Assembly (NCBI GenBank): GCA_017561265.1
Contig: JAFZDJ010000008.1
Location: 91,672-155,671 of the forward strand
From: Bacteroidales bacterium
GTDB lineage: Bacteria > Bacteroidota > Bacteroidia > Bacteroidales > UBA932
Direction of reading: 5' to 3'
Length of the DNA stretch: 64,000 nucleotides
Each line of letters opens with the position of its first letter. Positions within the stretch are counted from its first letter, which is position 1. Shown piece after piece: positions 55,566 to 64,000 of the stretch. The position numbers and the translations under genes are program-made. The notes under the pieces were generated by a model. The model saw only the letters and a program-made list of their open reading frames with translations. It had not been told where the DNA came from and searched no databases.

Positions 55566-56153
55566 ATGAATATTATGAAAAAGTTATTTTTGATCGCAGC
55601 GATGGCAGTCGTTTCATTTGCTGCAACAGCTCAGAATCTTAAGTTCGGTTATGTAAACTACTCAGAGCTCGTTCAGCTCATGCCGGACATGGATACAGTA
55701 CGCGAGCAGCTCGAGGCTCAGGAAAAAGAGACTTACGAGACTCTCGGCGCGATGTACGAGGAATATCAGACAAAGGCTCAGCAGTTCCAGCAGAAGGAGT
55801 CTACCTGGACTCCGGCAATCAGGGACAGCAAGCTTAAGGAACTTCAGGAGATCGAGACACGTTTCCAGGAGAGCCAGCAGATTTTCCAGCAGGAACTCCA
55901 GCAGATGCAGCAGATGCTTCAGGCTCCAGTGATGGAGAAGGCTCAGAATACAGTTATCGAGCTTGCCAAGGCAAAGGGTCTTGCATTCGTATTCGAGGAG
56001 ACTCAGATGCTCTATATCGATCCTGCTCAGGGCGTTAACCTTACAGTAGAGGCTCGTGCAGCCCTCAACATTCCTGAGGGAAGAACTCTCGAGACTCTTC
56101 AGGCTGAGCTTCAGGCCAAGGCTTTGGCTGCGCAGGAAGCACAGGCTCAGTAA
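55566..56153 (+). CDS. skp: Skp/OmpH-family periplasmic chaperone
   Basis: A 195-residue exported protein: signal peptide to ~23 (FAATAQ), NLKFGYVNYSELVQLMPDMD, then a long Gln/Glu-rich coiled coil (QQIFQQELQQMQQMLQAP), and a C-terminal strand region. The gene directly follows bamA, as in many bacteria, so it is the likely holdase feeding BamA. A shorter start at 55575 is possible. Confidence 0.9.
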   Translation: MNIMKKLFLIAAMAVVSFAATAQNLKFGYVNYSELVQLMPDMDTVREQLEAQEKETYETLGAMYEEYQTKAQQFQQKESTWTPAIRDSKLKELQEIETRFQESQQIFQQELQQMQQMLQAPVMEKAQNTVIELAKAKGLAFVFEETQMLYIDPAQGVNLTVEARAALNIPEGRTLETLQAELQAKALAAQEAQAQ

Positions 56154-56174
56154 TATTATAATAGGAAGCAGATT

Positions 56175-56218
56175 AAGGCTGCGCAGATGGTTATGTCATC
56201 TGTGCAGCCTTCCTTTTT
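56175..56218 (+). terminator. Terminator after skp
   Basis: AAGGCTGCGCAGATG/CATCTGTGCAGCCTT stem (one G-U), loop GTTATGT, then CC and T5. It ends the nadK-uppS-bamA-skp unit. Confidence 0.9.
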
Positions 56219-56310
56219 ATAAAAACTTGAAATTTATCATACTTATTCGTAAAAAATATATACATTTGTATCAAAATCTAACCAATTGATTTAATTTTTT
56301 AACACTAGCT

Positions 56311-58140
56311 ATGCAACATAAGGTAATTGATACTAAAGATGTTGTAATCAGATTTGCTGGAGATTCGGGAGATGGTATGCAGCTCACCGGGTCTCTTTTT
56401 GCAGATATGTCAGCAATCTTCGGTAACGAACTTTCAACATTCCCGGATTATCCGGCAGAAATCAGAGCTCCGCATGGCACCGTATCCGGCGTTTCAGGAT
56501 TCCAGGTGCATATCGGAAGCGAACATATCACTACTCCAGGTGACTTCTGTGACCTTCTGGTCGCTATGAATCCAGCTGCACTCAAGGCAAATGCTAAATG
56601 GCTCAAGAGGACAGCCATGGTTCTTATCGACTCGGATACATTTGATGAGGAAGGACTCAAGAGAGCCGGACTCAAGAATGATCCGATAGCGGAACTTTAC
56701 ATAGAGGACAGGACTATAATCATCGCTCCGATCACTACTCTCACAGAAGAAAGTCTGAAGGACAGCGGTCTTGACAGAAAGACTGTGGCGAAGTGCAAGA
56801 ATATGTTCACCCTCGGTATGGCATGCTATATATACAACCGTCCGATGGAGTATATATTCCAGTATCTTGAGCGTAAGTTCGGAAAGAAGAAGCCTGAACT
56901 CGTAGAACCGAACAAGAAGGTTCTCAAGGATGGATATAATTATGCAGCCAACATCCAGGCTATTCCAAATACATATAATATCGAGCCGGCTCATCAGCCT
57001 AAGGGTCTTTATAGGAATATAACTGGTAATCAGGCCACAGCATGGGGACTTCTTGCAGCTGCAGAGAAGGCGAATCTTCCTCTTTTCTGCGGATCTTATC
57101 CTATCACCCCTGCGACAGGTATTCTTGAAGAACTTGCCATACATAAGAGTCTGGGTGCCAAGACACTTCAGGCTGAGGATGAGATTGCGGGCATATGTAC
57201 AGCCATCGGAGCAGCATTTGCCGGTAATCTTGCAGTGACCACGACATCAGGTCCGGGTCTCTCGCTCAAGTCAGAGGCTCTCGGCCTTGCAGTAATGACG
57301 GAGCTTCCGCTCGTTGTCGTGGATGTCCAGCGCGCCGGCCCTTCTACAGGTATTCCTACAAAGACCGAGCAGACAGATCTCAATCAGGCACTTTACGGAC
57401 GAAACGGAGAGTGTCCGATGGTCGTGATGGCCGCACATTCTCCTGCAGGATGCTTCGATGCAGCATTCAATGCTGCGAAGATAGCTTTGGAACACATGAC
57501 TCCTGTGCTTCTTCTCACAGAGGGATTTCTTGGAAACGGCTCAGAGCCATGGCTCATTCCTTCAATGAAGGACTATCCGAAGATCGTACCTCCTTTCGTT
57601 CAGCCTAATACAGAATACAAGCCTTTCAGAAGAGATCCGGAGACATTTGTACGCAAGTGGGCTGTGCCAGGTATGGCAGGTTATGAACATAGAGTAGGAG
57701 GTCTCGAGAAGAATCATGACGGTGTACTTTCTTCAGACCCTGTAAACCATGCTACCATGGTGAGAGAGCGTGAAATGAAGGTTCAGAAGGTTGCCGACTT
57801 CATTCCGGAGCTTGAGGTGAATGGTCCGGAAAGCGGAAGACTTCTTGTTGTAGGATGGGGCGGTACATACGGCCATCTCCTTTCTGCAGTACAGGAGGTC
57901 CGTGAAGAAGGACTGGATATCAGCTTCGCACATTTCGATTACATCATGCCGCTTCCTCGCAACACAGAGCAGGTGTTCTCGAAGTTCGACAAGGTGCTTG
58001 TATGCGAGCTCAACAGCGGACATTTCGTGAATTACCTCCGTGGAAAATATCCTAAGTTCGATTACAGACAGCTCAACAAGGTACAGGGACAGCCGTTCCT
58101 CGTTCAGGAAATAGCAGCTGCAATTAAGGAAAACCTCTAA
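56311..58140 (+). CDS. korA: 2-oxoacid:ferredoxin oxidoreductase, alpha subunit (fused gamma-alpha)
   Basis: A 609-residue subunit of an anaerobic 2-oxoglutarate/2-oxoacid oxidoreductase. The N-terminal gamma-type domain (~8-190) starts DVVIRFAGDSGDGMQLTGS. The alpha (pyrimidine-binding) domain (~215-600) includes GLLAAAEKANLPLFCGSYPI, TTSGPGLSLKSEALGLAVM and PTKTEQTDLNQALYG. It forms a complex with KorB and reduces ferredoxin. A TACATTTG -7 element lies at 56261-56268. Confidence 0.93.
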   Translation: MQHKVIDTKDVVIRFAGDSGDGMQLTGSLFADMSAIFGNELSTFPDYPAEIRAPHGTVSGVSGFQVHIGSEHITTPGDFCDLLVAMNPAALKANAKWLKRTAMVLIDSDTFDEEGLKRAGLKNDPIAELYIEDRTIIIAPITTLTEESLKDSGLDRKTVAKCKNMFTLGMACYIYNRPMEYIFQYLERKFGKKKPELVEPNKKVLKDGYNYAANIQAIPNTYNIEPAHQPKGLYRNITGNQATAWGLLAAAEKANLPLFCGSYPITPATGILEELAIHKSLGAKTLQAEDEIAGICTAIGAAFAGNLAVTTTSGPGLSLKSEALGLAVMTELPLVVVDVQRAGPSTGIPTKTEQTDLNQALYGRNGECPMVVMAAHSPAGCFDAAFNAAKIALEHMTPVLLLTEGFLGNGSEPWLIPSMKDYPKIVPPFVQPNTEYKPFRRDPETFVRKWAVPGMAGYEHRVGGLEKNHDGVLSSDPVNHATMVREREMKVQKVADFIPELEVNGPESGRLLVVGWGGTYGHLLSAVQEVREEGLDISFAHFDYIMPLPRNTEQVFSKFDKVLVCELNSGHFVNYLRGKYPKFDYRQLNKVQGQPFLVQEIAAAIKENL

Positions 58141-58152
58141 AGACAGAAAAAT

Positions 58153-59172
58153 ATGCCAAGATATACATTCAAGGAATTCAAAAGTGATCAGGAGGTAAGG
58201 TGGTGCCCGGGCTGTGGTGACCATGGTGTGCTCGCAGCATTGCAAAGATCCCTTCCTGATGTGACTGAAGCATTGGGCTACAGCAAGGAAAGATATGTAG
58301 TTGTATCCGGTATCGGATGCTCGTCACGTCTTCCATATTATATGAATACATATGGATTCCACAGCATCCATGGCCGTGCGACTGCGATATCGACAGGTAT
58401 CAAGGTGGCTAATCCGGATCTTGCCGTATGGCAGGCATGCGGTGATGGTGATGCTCTTGCAATCGGTGGAAACCACTTCATTCATGCAATCAGAAGAAAT
58501 GTTGATATAAACATCATACTTTTCAACAATCAGATTTACGGTCTTACAAAGGGACAGTATTCTCCGACCTCTAAGTTCGGTGCCGTTACTAAGACCTCTC
58601 CTTACGGAACCGTAGAACATCCGTTCAATCCGGGAAGCCTTGTGCTTGGTGCAAAGGGAACATTCTTTGCACGCTCTCTTGACTCGGAGCTCAAGCTTAC
58701 TTCCGAAGTGATGCTTGCTGCAGCCAAGCATGAGGGATGTTCTGTAATGGAAATGCTTACTAACTGCGTGATTTTCAATGATGGAGCTCATAAGCTCATC
58801 GCAGACAGGGAAGTGCGTGCCGACAGGACCATCGTTCTCCGACATGGAGAGAAGATGATCTTCGGAAAGAACAACGATAAGGGTATCGTGCTTGACGGTA
58901 TGGGACTCAGAGTCGTGACTATCGGCGAGAACGGAATTACAGAAGATGATATTCTCGTACATGATGCACATTCGGAGAATGTCGGAATCCACATGATGCT
59001 TGCTGATATGAAGTATCCTGATTTCCCTGTGGCTCTCGGAGTCATCCGTGATGTGAAGGAAGTCACATACGACGATGGAGTACGTGACCAGGTCGCTGAA
59101 GTGAAGGCAAAGTCCAAGATCCAGTGTGTGGACGACCTTCTCCGCAGCGGCAGCACATGGGAAGTAAAATAA
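58153..59172 (+). CDS. korB: 2-oxoacid:ferredoxin oxidoreductase, beta subunit
   Basis: A 339-residue thiamine-diphosphate-binding subunit. WCPGCGDHGVLAALQ carries a cluster/TPP Cys motif, GIGCSSRLPYYMNTYGFHSI is typical of KorB, and GDGDALAIGGNHFIHAIRRN...NNQIYGLTKGQYSPTS binds the cofactor. It lies 12 bp after korA. No separate ferredoxin subunit is present. Confidence 0.93.
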   Translation: MPRYTFKEFKSDQEVRWCPGCGDHGVLAALQRSLPDVTEALGYSKERYVVVSGIGCSSRLPYYMNTYGFHSIHGRATAISTGIKVANPDLAVWQACGDGDALAIGGNHFIHAIRRNVDINIILFNNQIYGLTKGQYSPTSKFGAVTKTSPYGTVEHPFNPGSLVLGAKGTFFARSLDSELKLTSEVMLAAAKHEGCSVMEMLTNCVIFNDGAHKLIADREVRADRTIVLRHGEKMIFGKNNDKGIVLDGMGLRVVTIGENGITEDDILVHDAHSENVGIHMMLADMKYPDFPVALGVIRDVKEVTYDDGVRDQVAEVKAKSKIQCVDDLLRSGSTWEVK

Positions 59173-59206
59173 TGCTATAAATAACCATAACAATAACACA
59201 AAACAA

Positions 59207-60547
59207 ATGAATACACAGGATTTGATGGCCAAACTCCAGGCCAAGTACCCTTATGAGAAGGAATATCTCCAGGCGGTACACGAAGTATTGGAGTCTATTG
59301 AGGAAGTTTACAACCAGCACCCTGAGTTTGAGGATGCAAAGATCGTTGAGCGTATCGTTGAACCTGAGCGTATCCTTACTTTCAAGGTTACATGGATCGA
59401 TGATAACGGTGAGGTTCAGACCAATACAGGTTACAGAGTACAGTTCAACTCTGCTATCGGTCCTTACAAGGGCGGTATCCGTTTCCATCCGTCTGTAAAC
59501 CTTTCGATCCTTAAGTTCCTCGGTTTCGAGCAGACATTCAAGAATGCCCTCACAACCCTCCCTATGGGCGGTGGCAAGGGTGGTTCTGATTTCAACCCAA
59601 GAGGAAAGTCAGATGCTGAGATCATGCGTTTCTGCCAGGCCTTCATGCTCGAGCTCTGGAAGGTGATCGGTCCTGATCAGGACGTTCCTGCAGGTGACAT
59701 CGGAGTAGGTGGACGCGAGATCGGTTTCATGTACGGTATGTACAAGAAGCTTGCTCAGCAGTACAATACAGGTGTGCTCACAGGTAAGGGTCTTACATGG
59801 GGTGGTTCTATCCTCCGTCCTGAGGCAACAGGTTTCGGTGCTGTTTATTTCGTTCAGCACATGCTTCAGATGGCTGGCAAGGACATCGCAGGAAAGACTG
59901 TCGCTCTCTCAGGCTTCGGTAACGTGGCATGGGGCGCTGCAACAAAGGCTACTGAGCTCGGTGCGAAGGTTATCGCAATCTCAGGCCCTGACGGAGCTAT
60001 CTATGATCCGGAAGGAATGAATGAGGAGAAGATCGCTTATATGCTTGAGCTTCGCGCTTCTAACAATGATGTTGTGGCTCCATTCGCTGAGAAGTTCCCA
60101 TCTGCTACATTCTATCCAGGCAAGAAGGCTTGGAGCATCAAGTGTGACATCGCTATGCCATGTGCATTCCAGAACGAGCTCACAGGTGCAGATGCAGAGG
60201 AACTCCTTGCTAACGGTACATGGCTTGCTGCCGAGGTTTCAAACATGGGATGTACTCCTGAGGCAATCGCTGCATTCCAGAAGGCAGGCATCATGTTCGC
60301 TCCAGGTAAGGCTGTGAATGCAGGTGGTGTTGCAACTTCAGGTCTCGAGATGACTCAGAACGCAATGCACATCAGCTGGAGCCCAGCTGAGGTTGACGAG
60401 AAGCTTCACGCCATAATGTCGAACATCCACGAGGCTTGTGTGAAGTACGGTACTCAGCCAGACGGATACATCAACTACGTGAAGGGCGCCAACATAGCCG
60501 GCTTCATGAAGGTTGCACAGGCTATGCTTGAGCAGGGAATAATTTAA
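59207..60547 (+). CDS. gdhA: NADP-type glutamate dehydrogenase
   Basis: A 446-residue hexameric enzyme interconverting glutamate and 2-oxoglutarate plus ammonium. It has PYKGGIRFHPSVN, the catalytic Lys region MGGGKGGSDFNPRGKSD, the Rossmann motif LSGFGNVAWGA and GGVATSGLEMTQNAMHISWS. Length (~445) fits the small NADP-type class. It follows korB by 34 bp, coupling 2-oxoglutarate chemistry. Codon bias is strong, which suggests high expression. Confidence 0.95.
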   Translation: MNTQDLMAKLQAKYPYEKEYLQAVHEVLESIEEVYNQHPEFEDAKIVERIVEPERILTFKVTWIDDNGEVQTNTGYRVQFNSAIGPYKGGIRFHPSVNLSILKFLGFEQTFKNALTTLPMGGGKGGSDFNPRGKSDAEIMRFCQAFMLELWKVIGPDQDVPAGDIGVGGREIGFMYGMYKKLAQQYNTGVLTGKGLTWGGSILRPEATGFGAVYFVQHMLQMAGKDIAGKTVALSGFGNVAWGAATKATELGAKVIAISGPDGAIYDPEGMNEEKIAYMLELRASNNDVVAPFAEKFPSATFYPGKKAWSIKCDIAMPCAFQNELTGADAEELLANGTWLAAEVSNMGCTPEAIAAFQKAGIMFAPGKAVNAGGVATSGLEMTQNAMHISWSPAEVDEKLHAIMSNIHEACVKYGTQPDGYINYVKGANIAGFMKVAQAMLEQGII

Positions 60548-60558
60548 CAATTATTTAG

Positions 60559-60588
60559 TTGATTTATTGTAAATAAAGACTAACTTTG
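60559..60588 (+). promoter_or_regulatory. Promoter of the DASS carrier gene
   Basis: TTG (60559-60561), 19 bp, TAACTTTG (60581-60588). A GC hairpin (60589-60610) follows directly. Confidence 0.78.
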
Positions 60589-60610
60589 CGCCCGTTTTTT
60601 ACAACGGGCG
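60589..60610 (+). promoter_or_regulatory. 5'-UTR GC hairpin before the DASS carrier gene
   Basis: CGCCCGTT/AACGGGCG, 8-bp perfect stem with loop TTTTAC, beginning immediately after the -7 element, so it would form at the very 5' end of the mRNA. It may stabilise the transcript. It is not followed by a U-run, so it is not a terminator of gdhA. Confidence 0.6.
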
Positions 60611-60634
60611 TAATTTCATTTAATTAATAATATA

Positions 60635-62101
60635 ATGGGTACTAAAAAATTTTCAGTAAAGTATTGTATTCTGCTTCCATTGGTGTTGCTGATCACAATC
60701 TTCCTTCTTGCAGTCCCTACTTCTTTCTTTGGTATTGAGGGACTTACAGTGCTTCAGCAGCGTACTATCGCACTTTTCGTGTTCGCTGCTCTCATGTGGA
60801 TCTTCGAGATCATCCCAAGCTGGACAACATCCGTGATGGTTATTGTTCTGGCTCTCCTTATGCTTTCGAACAAGGGACTTGGCTTCCTTATGGTAGATGC
60901 TTCAGGAGAGAAGCTTGAGGGTATCATGAATTACACCAAGATCATGTCCGCTTTCGCTGACCCTGTTGTAATGCTCTTCCTCGGTGGATTTGCACTTGCT
61001 ATCATGGCTCAGAAGTATGGTCTTGATGTTACTCTTGCAAGAGTACTCTTGAAACCTTTCGGTACAAACCCTAAGATGGTGCTCCTTGGCTTCCTTACAG
61101 TGATCGCAGTGTTCTCTATGTTCATGAGTAACACAGCTACTGCTGCTATGATGCTCGCTTTCCTTGCACCTGTACTTGCTACTTTCCCAGATGGCGACAA
61201 GGGTAAGATCGCGCTCGCGCTCTCAATCCCTGTATCTGCTAACATCGGTGGTATCGGTACTACAATCGGTACACCTCCAAACGGTACAGCTGTTTCAAAC
61301 CTCGAGACTTATTTCGGTGCAAGCATCTCTTTCGGTGAGTGGGCAATCCATATGATTCCTTTCGTAATCATCATGATTCTCGTGGCATGGGTCGTACTTC
61401 AGTTCATGTTCCCATTCTCTACAAAGAAGCTTGAGGTGAACATTCCTGCAAACGACAAGCCGACTACTTGGAGAACTTATCTCGTATGGGCTACTTTCGC
61501 TATCACTATCCTTCTTTGGGCAACTGAGAGCCTTACAGGTATCAGCTCTAACATCGTAGCTCTCATTCCTCTTGCTGTATTTGTCTGCACAGGTACATTT
61601 GACAAGGAGGACATCAAGCAGATCGACTGGAGCGTGCTTTGGCTCGTTGCCGGAGGTTTCGCACTCGGTTACGCAATGCTTGACATCTCTAAGGGTGGTA
61701 CAGGTCTCGGTGCAACACTCGTAAACGCTATCCCATTCGGTGAGATGCCGGTTATCCTTGTGTTTGTTGTTGCAGGTCTTGTATGCTACTTGCTCTCTAA
61801 CTTCATCAGCAACTCTGCTACTGCAGCCCTCCTTATCCCTATCCTTTGTGCTGTGTCATCAGGACTTGCAGCAAACCCTGCATTCGCAAGCTTCGGTGGT
61901 GAGAAGGCTATGATCTGCTTTGTGGCAACTTGTGCTTCACTCGCGATGTTGATGCCTATCTCTACACCTCCTAATGCTATCGCTTTCTCAACAGGTCTCA
62001 TCAAGACTAAGGATATGCTCAAGGTTGGTATTGTGATCGGTGGCTTCGGTCTTGTGTTCGCTTTCTTCTGGCTCACCAAGATTTTCCCATTCGCGGCGTA
62101 A
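60635..62101 (+). CDS. SLC13/DASS-family sodium:dicarboxylate carrier
   Basis: A 488-residue inner-membrane transporter with ~11 helices. The two SNT-type motifs are MSNTATAAMMLAFLAPVLA (~168) and FISNSATAALLIPIL (~393), which form the dicarboxylate/Na+ site; IGGIGTTIGTPPNGTAV and ISTPPNAIAFSTGLIK flank them. It is likely to carry C4-dicarboxylates, malate or citrate. Codon choice resembles highly expressed gdhA. Confidence 0.92.
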   Translation: MGTKKFSVKYCILLPLVLLITIFLLAVPTSFFGIEGLTVLQQRTIALFVFAALMWIFEIIPSWTTSVMVIVLALLMLSNKGLGFLMVDASGEKLEGIMNYTKIMSAFADPVVMLFLGGFALAIMAQKYGLDVTLARVLLKPFGTNPKMVLLGFLTVIAVFSMFMSNTATAAMMLAFLAPVLATFPDGDKGKIALALSIPVSANIGGIGTTIGTPPNGTAVSNLETYFGASISFGEWAIHMIPFVIIMILVAWVVLQFMFPFSTKKLEVNIPANDKPTTWRTYLVWATFAITILLWATESLTGISSNIVALIPLAVFVCTGTFDKEDIKQIDWSVLWLVAGGFALGYAMLDISKGGTGLGATLVNAIPFGEMPVILVFVVAGLVCYLLSNFISNSATAALLIPILCAVSSGLAANPAFASFGGEKAMICFVATCASLAMLMPISTPPNAIAFSTGLIKTKDMLKVGIVIGGFGLVFAFFWLTKIFPFAA

Positions 62102-62162
62102 TTAGCTAATCGCATCAGCTTTGATGCTAGTCATCAAAGGTATCTGATATAGAAAAAATATC

Positions 62163-62192
62163 TATATTTGCGGGTCGCTTTCCAGCGGCCCG
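62163..62192 (+). promoter_or_regulatory. -7 element and 5'-UTR hairpin of the porin gene
   Basis: TATATTTG (62163-62170), then directly CGGGTCGCT/AGCGGCCCG (one G-U) with loop TTCC at 62171-62192. The layout matches the hairpin before the DASS carrier gene. No good -33 was found. Confidence 0.6.
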
Positions 62193-62226
62193 TATTATTT
62201 CAGATACATTAATTATTATATATACT

Positions 62227-63579
62227 ATGAAACGTTTTTATTTAATGCTTTCAGCTGCGCTTATTTCTATGTGCGCTCTGAATGTATCAGCAGCCGAGAA
62301 GGCTGAACCTAAGAACAACTTCAAGCTCTATGGCTTCGTGAGGAATTATTTCATTTACGACAGCCGTGAGAGTGTTTCCGGAACAGCAGACCTTTTCTAT
62401 TATCTTCCTAAGGATGTGAGTATGAAGGATGGAATCGACATCAATGATGAGTCTTCATTCCGTTTCGTAGCCCTTACTTCCCGCCTTGGTGTCGATGTGA
62501 CAGGTTACAGCATCGGAAACGTACACTTCGGCGCAAAGATCGAGGGTGACTTCTATGCAGGTCTCGCAAATTCTTCAAATGCAAAGGCTACTGAGTATTT
62601 TCCATCAAATACTAAGATTTCCGGTACAGCGCAGGCTCGTATGCGTCAGGCATATGCAACAATCACATGGAAGGATCTTCCGATGGGTGAGAGCCAGAAG
62701 GCTTCAGTAGGACTCAAGATCGGACAGGCATGGCATCCTATGGCAGCAGATATGCCTCATCTCTTCAGCCTTGAGGTAGGTGCTCCGTTCGGACCGTTCT
62801 CAAGAACTCCGCTCGTGCAGATGGATGCTAATCTTGGAAAGAACTGGATCATTTCAGGAGCGGCAATATGGCAGATGCAGTATCAGTCATCAGGCCCTAT
62901 CGGTGGTTCGGCGCTTTATATGAAATATGGAAAGACTCCTGAGATGTATGCTGCTGTCGCTTACCAGTCAAATGGCTTCCTCCTCAGAGCAGGAGCTGAT
63001 TTCCTCAGCATCAAGCCTCGTGTCCTCGGATCGCTTGACGGCAAGACTGTGAAGGTGTCTGACCGCAAGACATCTCTCCTCGGTTATGTCTATACTCAGT
63101 ATACCAACAAGAAGTTCGGTATCAAGGCAAAGACCACTTTCGGTGAGGGTGGCGAGCATATGAACCTCATGAGCGGTTATGCAAAGGTTGGTGAGAATTA
63201 TGACGGAAGCTGGGAGTATGCTTCTCTCCGCAACTCTTCTTCATGGCTTTCGCTCAGCTACGGAAAGAAATGGCAGGGAGTTCTCTTCCTTGGTTATATG
63301 AAGAATCTTGGTCTTGCTGATGCAGCTTCAGGTCCGCTTGCAAAGGGCGATGTATACTTCTGCGGAAACGGATTCTCAAACATCAATCAGATGTATCGAA
63401 TCAACCCTCAGATCATCTATAACATCGGCAAGCTCAATGTCGGTCTCGAGTATCAGTGGACAAGTGTCCAGTACGGAGATTATTATGAAGGTAAACTCAA
63501 TGAGTATGGTCTTGCAGACTATAACCTTCACTGGGTTGGCAACAACCGTATAAATATGATGGTGAAGTACAACTTCTAA
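62227..63579 (+). CDS. Outer-membrane porin-like protein
   Basis: A 450-residue exported beta-barrel candidate: signal peptide to ~22 (LNVSAAE), FKLYGFVRNYFIYDSRESVS, many amphipathic strand pairs with aromatic girdles, and the terminal NRINMMVKYNF with C-terminal Phe typical of outer-membrane proteins. It is similar in kind to Bacteroidota DcaP/porin-like proteins. Its position after a dicarboxylate carrier suggests that it passes organic acids, but specificity is not proven. Confidence 0.72.
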   Translation: MKRFYLMLSAALISMCALNVSAAEKAEPKNNFKLYGFVRNYFIYDSRESVSGTADLFYYLPKDVSMKDGIDINDESSFRFVALTSRLGVDVTGYSIGNVHFGAKIEGDFYAGLANSSNAKATEYFPSNTKISGTAQARMRQAYATITWKDLPMGESQKASVGLKIGQAWHPMAADMPHLFSLEVGAPFGPFSRTPLVQMDANLGKNWIISGAAIWQMQYQSSGPIGGSALYMKYGKTPEMYAAVAYQSNGFLLRAGADFLSIKPRVLGSLDGKTVKVSDRKTSLLGYVYTQYTNKKFGIKAKTTFGEGGEHMNLMSGYAKVGENYDGSWEYASLRNSSSWLSLSYGKKWQGVLFLGYMKNLGLADAASGPLAKGDVYFCGNGFSNINQMYRINPQIIYNIGKLNVGLEYQWTSVQYGDYYEGKLNEYGLADYNLHWVGNNRINMMVKYNF

Positions 63580-63595
63580 TCTGTTCTGAAATCAA

Positions 63596-63638
63596 AGATA
63601 AAGGCTGCGCTGGAGATTTTCTGGTGCAGCCTTTATCT
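63596..63638 (+). terminator. Terminator hairpin after the porin gene
   Basis: AGATAAAGGCTGC/GCAGCCTTTATCT perfect 13-bp stem; a poor U-run follows, so termination may be partial. It lies 17 bp after the stop. Confidence 0.75.
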
Positions 63639-63763
63639 GTATAATGCCTTGATGTTACTTTAACAAAATTGTAACAATTGGGTTATTGAACTGATAACCA
63701 ATAGAATGTACCTATGGTCAGGTCATATCTGCAGAAATTTGTTGTGAAAAAAGTGAAAATAAA

Positions 63764-63794
63764 TTTGGAAGTAAATAAAAAAGTCGTACCTTTG
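63764..63794 (+). promoter_or_regulatory. Ribosomal RNA operon promoter
   Basis: TTTG (63764-63767), exactly 19 bp, TACCTTTG (63787-63794), about 170 bp before the 16S start: the best Bacteroidota promoter match in the window. The leader after it holds a CACTC-GAAA-GAGTG hairpin (63817-63830). The remaining part of the 63580-63964 gap shows no gene. Confidence 0.85.
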
Positions 63795-63964
63795 CACTCC
63801 CATTTGAAAAACGGGTCACTCGAAAGAGTGGAAATGACAAGTTCATTGAAAAGACTGATCTACTGTACAAGAAGCAAGTACCGAGAAATACAATTTATCG
63901 AGAAGCGTTAATTTCTTTGTGAAATTATAAGTGTCAGGACAAGCTAAGAGATATAAAAAAATAT

Positions 63965-64000
63965 ACAATGAAGAGTTTGATCCTGGCTCAGGATGAACGC
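63965..64000 (+). rRNA. rrs: 16S ribosomal RNA, 5' end (partial)
   Basis: GAAGAGTTTGATCCTGGCTC and AGGATGAACGC form the universal 16S 5' region (27F primer site). The exact 5' end is approximate. The gene runs off the window. Confidence 0.95.

Noticed and set aside
58324..59244. 306-codon minus-strand open frame
   Set aside because: Antisense shadow of korB.
60589..60610. Terminator of gdhA
   Set aside because: The stem follows a good -7 box and lacks a T-run after it; it is better read as a 5'-UTR hairpin of the next gene.

Overview
The window is one chromosomal segment of a Bacteroidota bacterium, most likely a gut-type Bacteroidales. Supporting genes are a SusC/SusD locus, BatD/BatE, a NigD-like lipoprotein, the Bacteroidota Rpb6/omega-like RNA polymerase protein, many lipoproteins with a Cys near residue 17-25, and promoters of the TTTG-N19-TAnnTTTG type. 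TGA is a normal stop codon here (miaB and several ATGA or TGATG overlaps). I cannot name a genus. The last ~36 bases are the start of a 16S rRNA gene behind a strong promoter.

Layout. 1-2.7 kb: end of a Bat (aerotolerance) operon with BatD and BatE fused, followed at once by a secreted GH2 beta-galactosidase (to 5.8 kb). 5.8-10.2 kb, minus strand: miaB, glpK, glpF and an HD phosphohydrolase. 10.3-12.8 kb: LEA-type lipoprotein, SPOR protein, sigma-54 (rpoN). 12.8-14.5 kb, minus: upp, radC, tRNA-His. 14.6-16.4 kb: an oxaloacetate decarboxylase/pyruvate carboxylase-type carboxyltransferase whose biotinyl-like domain lacks the lysine motif. 16.4-29.8 kb is an accessory island: a GIY-YIG gene between perfect 36-bp inverted repeats beside a 26-bp tandem array; a KilA-N remnant; a PD-(D/E)XK 'transposase-like' gene between 149-bp direct repeats; then three tandem operons, each with its own promoter and terminator. 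Each operon encodes a ~50-residue peptide with a conserved EG-Cys core and a fimbrillin-type lipoprotein with OB-fold and BACON-like modules. In operons 1 and 3 an in-frame TGA then separates the lipoprotein from a secreted-type DNA/RNA non-specific endonuclease domain. 29.8-32.6 kb: NigD-like lipoprotein, cstA, Fur-like regulator. 32.7-47.0 kb, plus: SDR, trxB, bamD, rpb6/omega, recN, then a SusC/SusD locus with four further lipoproteins. 47.0-51.3 kb, minus: LysM/periplasmic-binding fusion, glycosyltransferase, OmpH-like, pdxJ. 51.4-56.2 kb, plus: nadK, uppS, bamA, skp. 56.3-63.6 kb: korAB, gdhA, a SLC13/DASS dicarboxylate carrier and an outer-membrane porin-like protein. 63.6-64.0 kb: rRNA promoter, leader and 16S start.

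The most unusual content is the fimbrillin/OB-fold/nuclease island. In two diverged copies the nuclease reading frame stays open after the TGA, has no usable ATG and no signal peptide of its own, and is preceded by the same Gly/Ser linker. In both copies a GC hairpin of the same shape starts exactly 6 nt after the TGA. This suggests programmed stop-codon readthrough that would make a small fraction of the lipoprotein as a lipid-anchored, OB-fold-guided nuclease. Readthrough is an inference; the stop codon, frame, hairpins and motifs are directly visible.

Housekeeping parts fit together conventionally. BamA, BamD, Skp, UppS and SPOR serve the envelope. KorAB, GdhA, the DASS carrier and the carboxyltransferase suggest anaerobic dicarboxylate and amino-acid metabolism.
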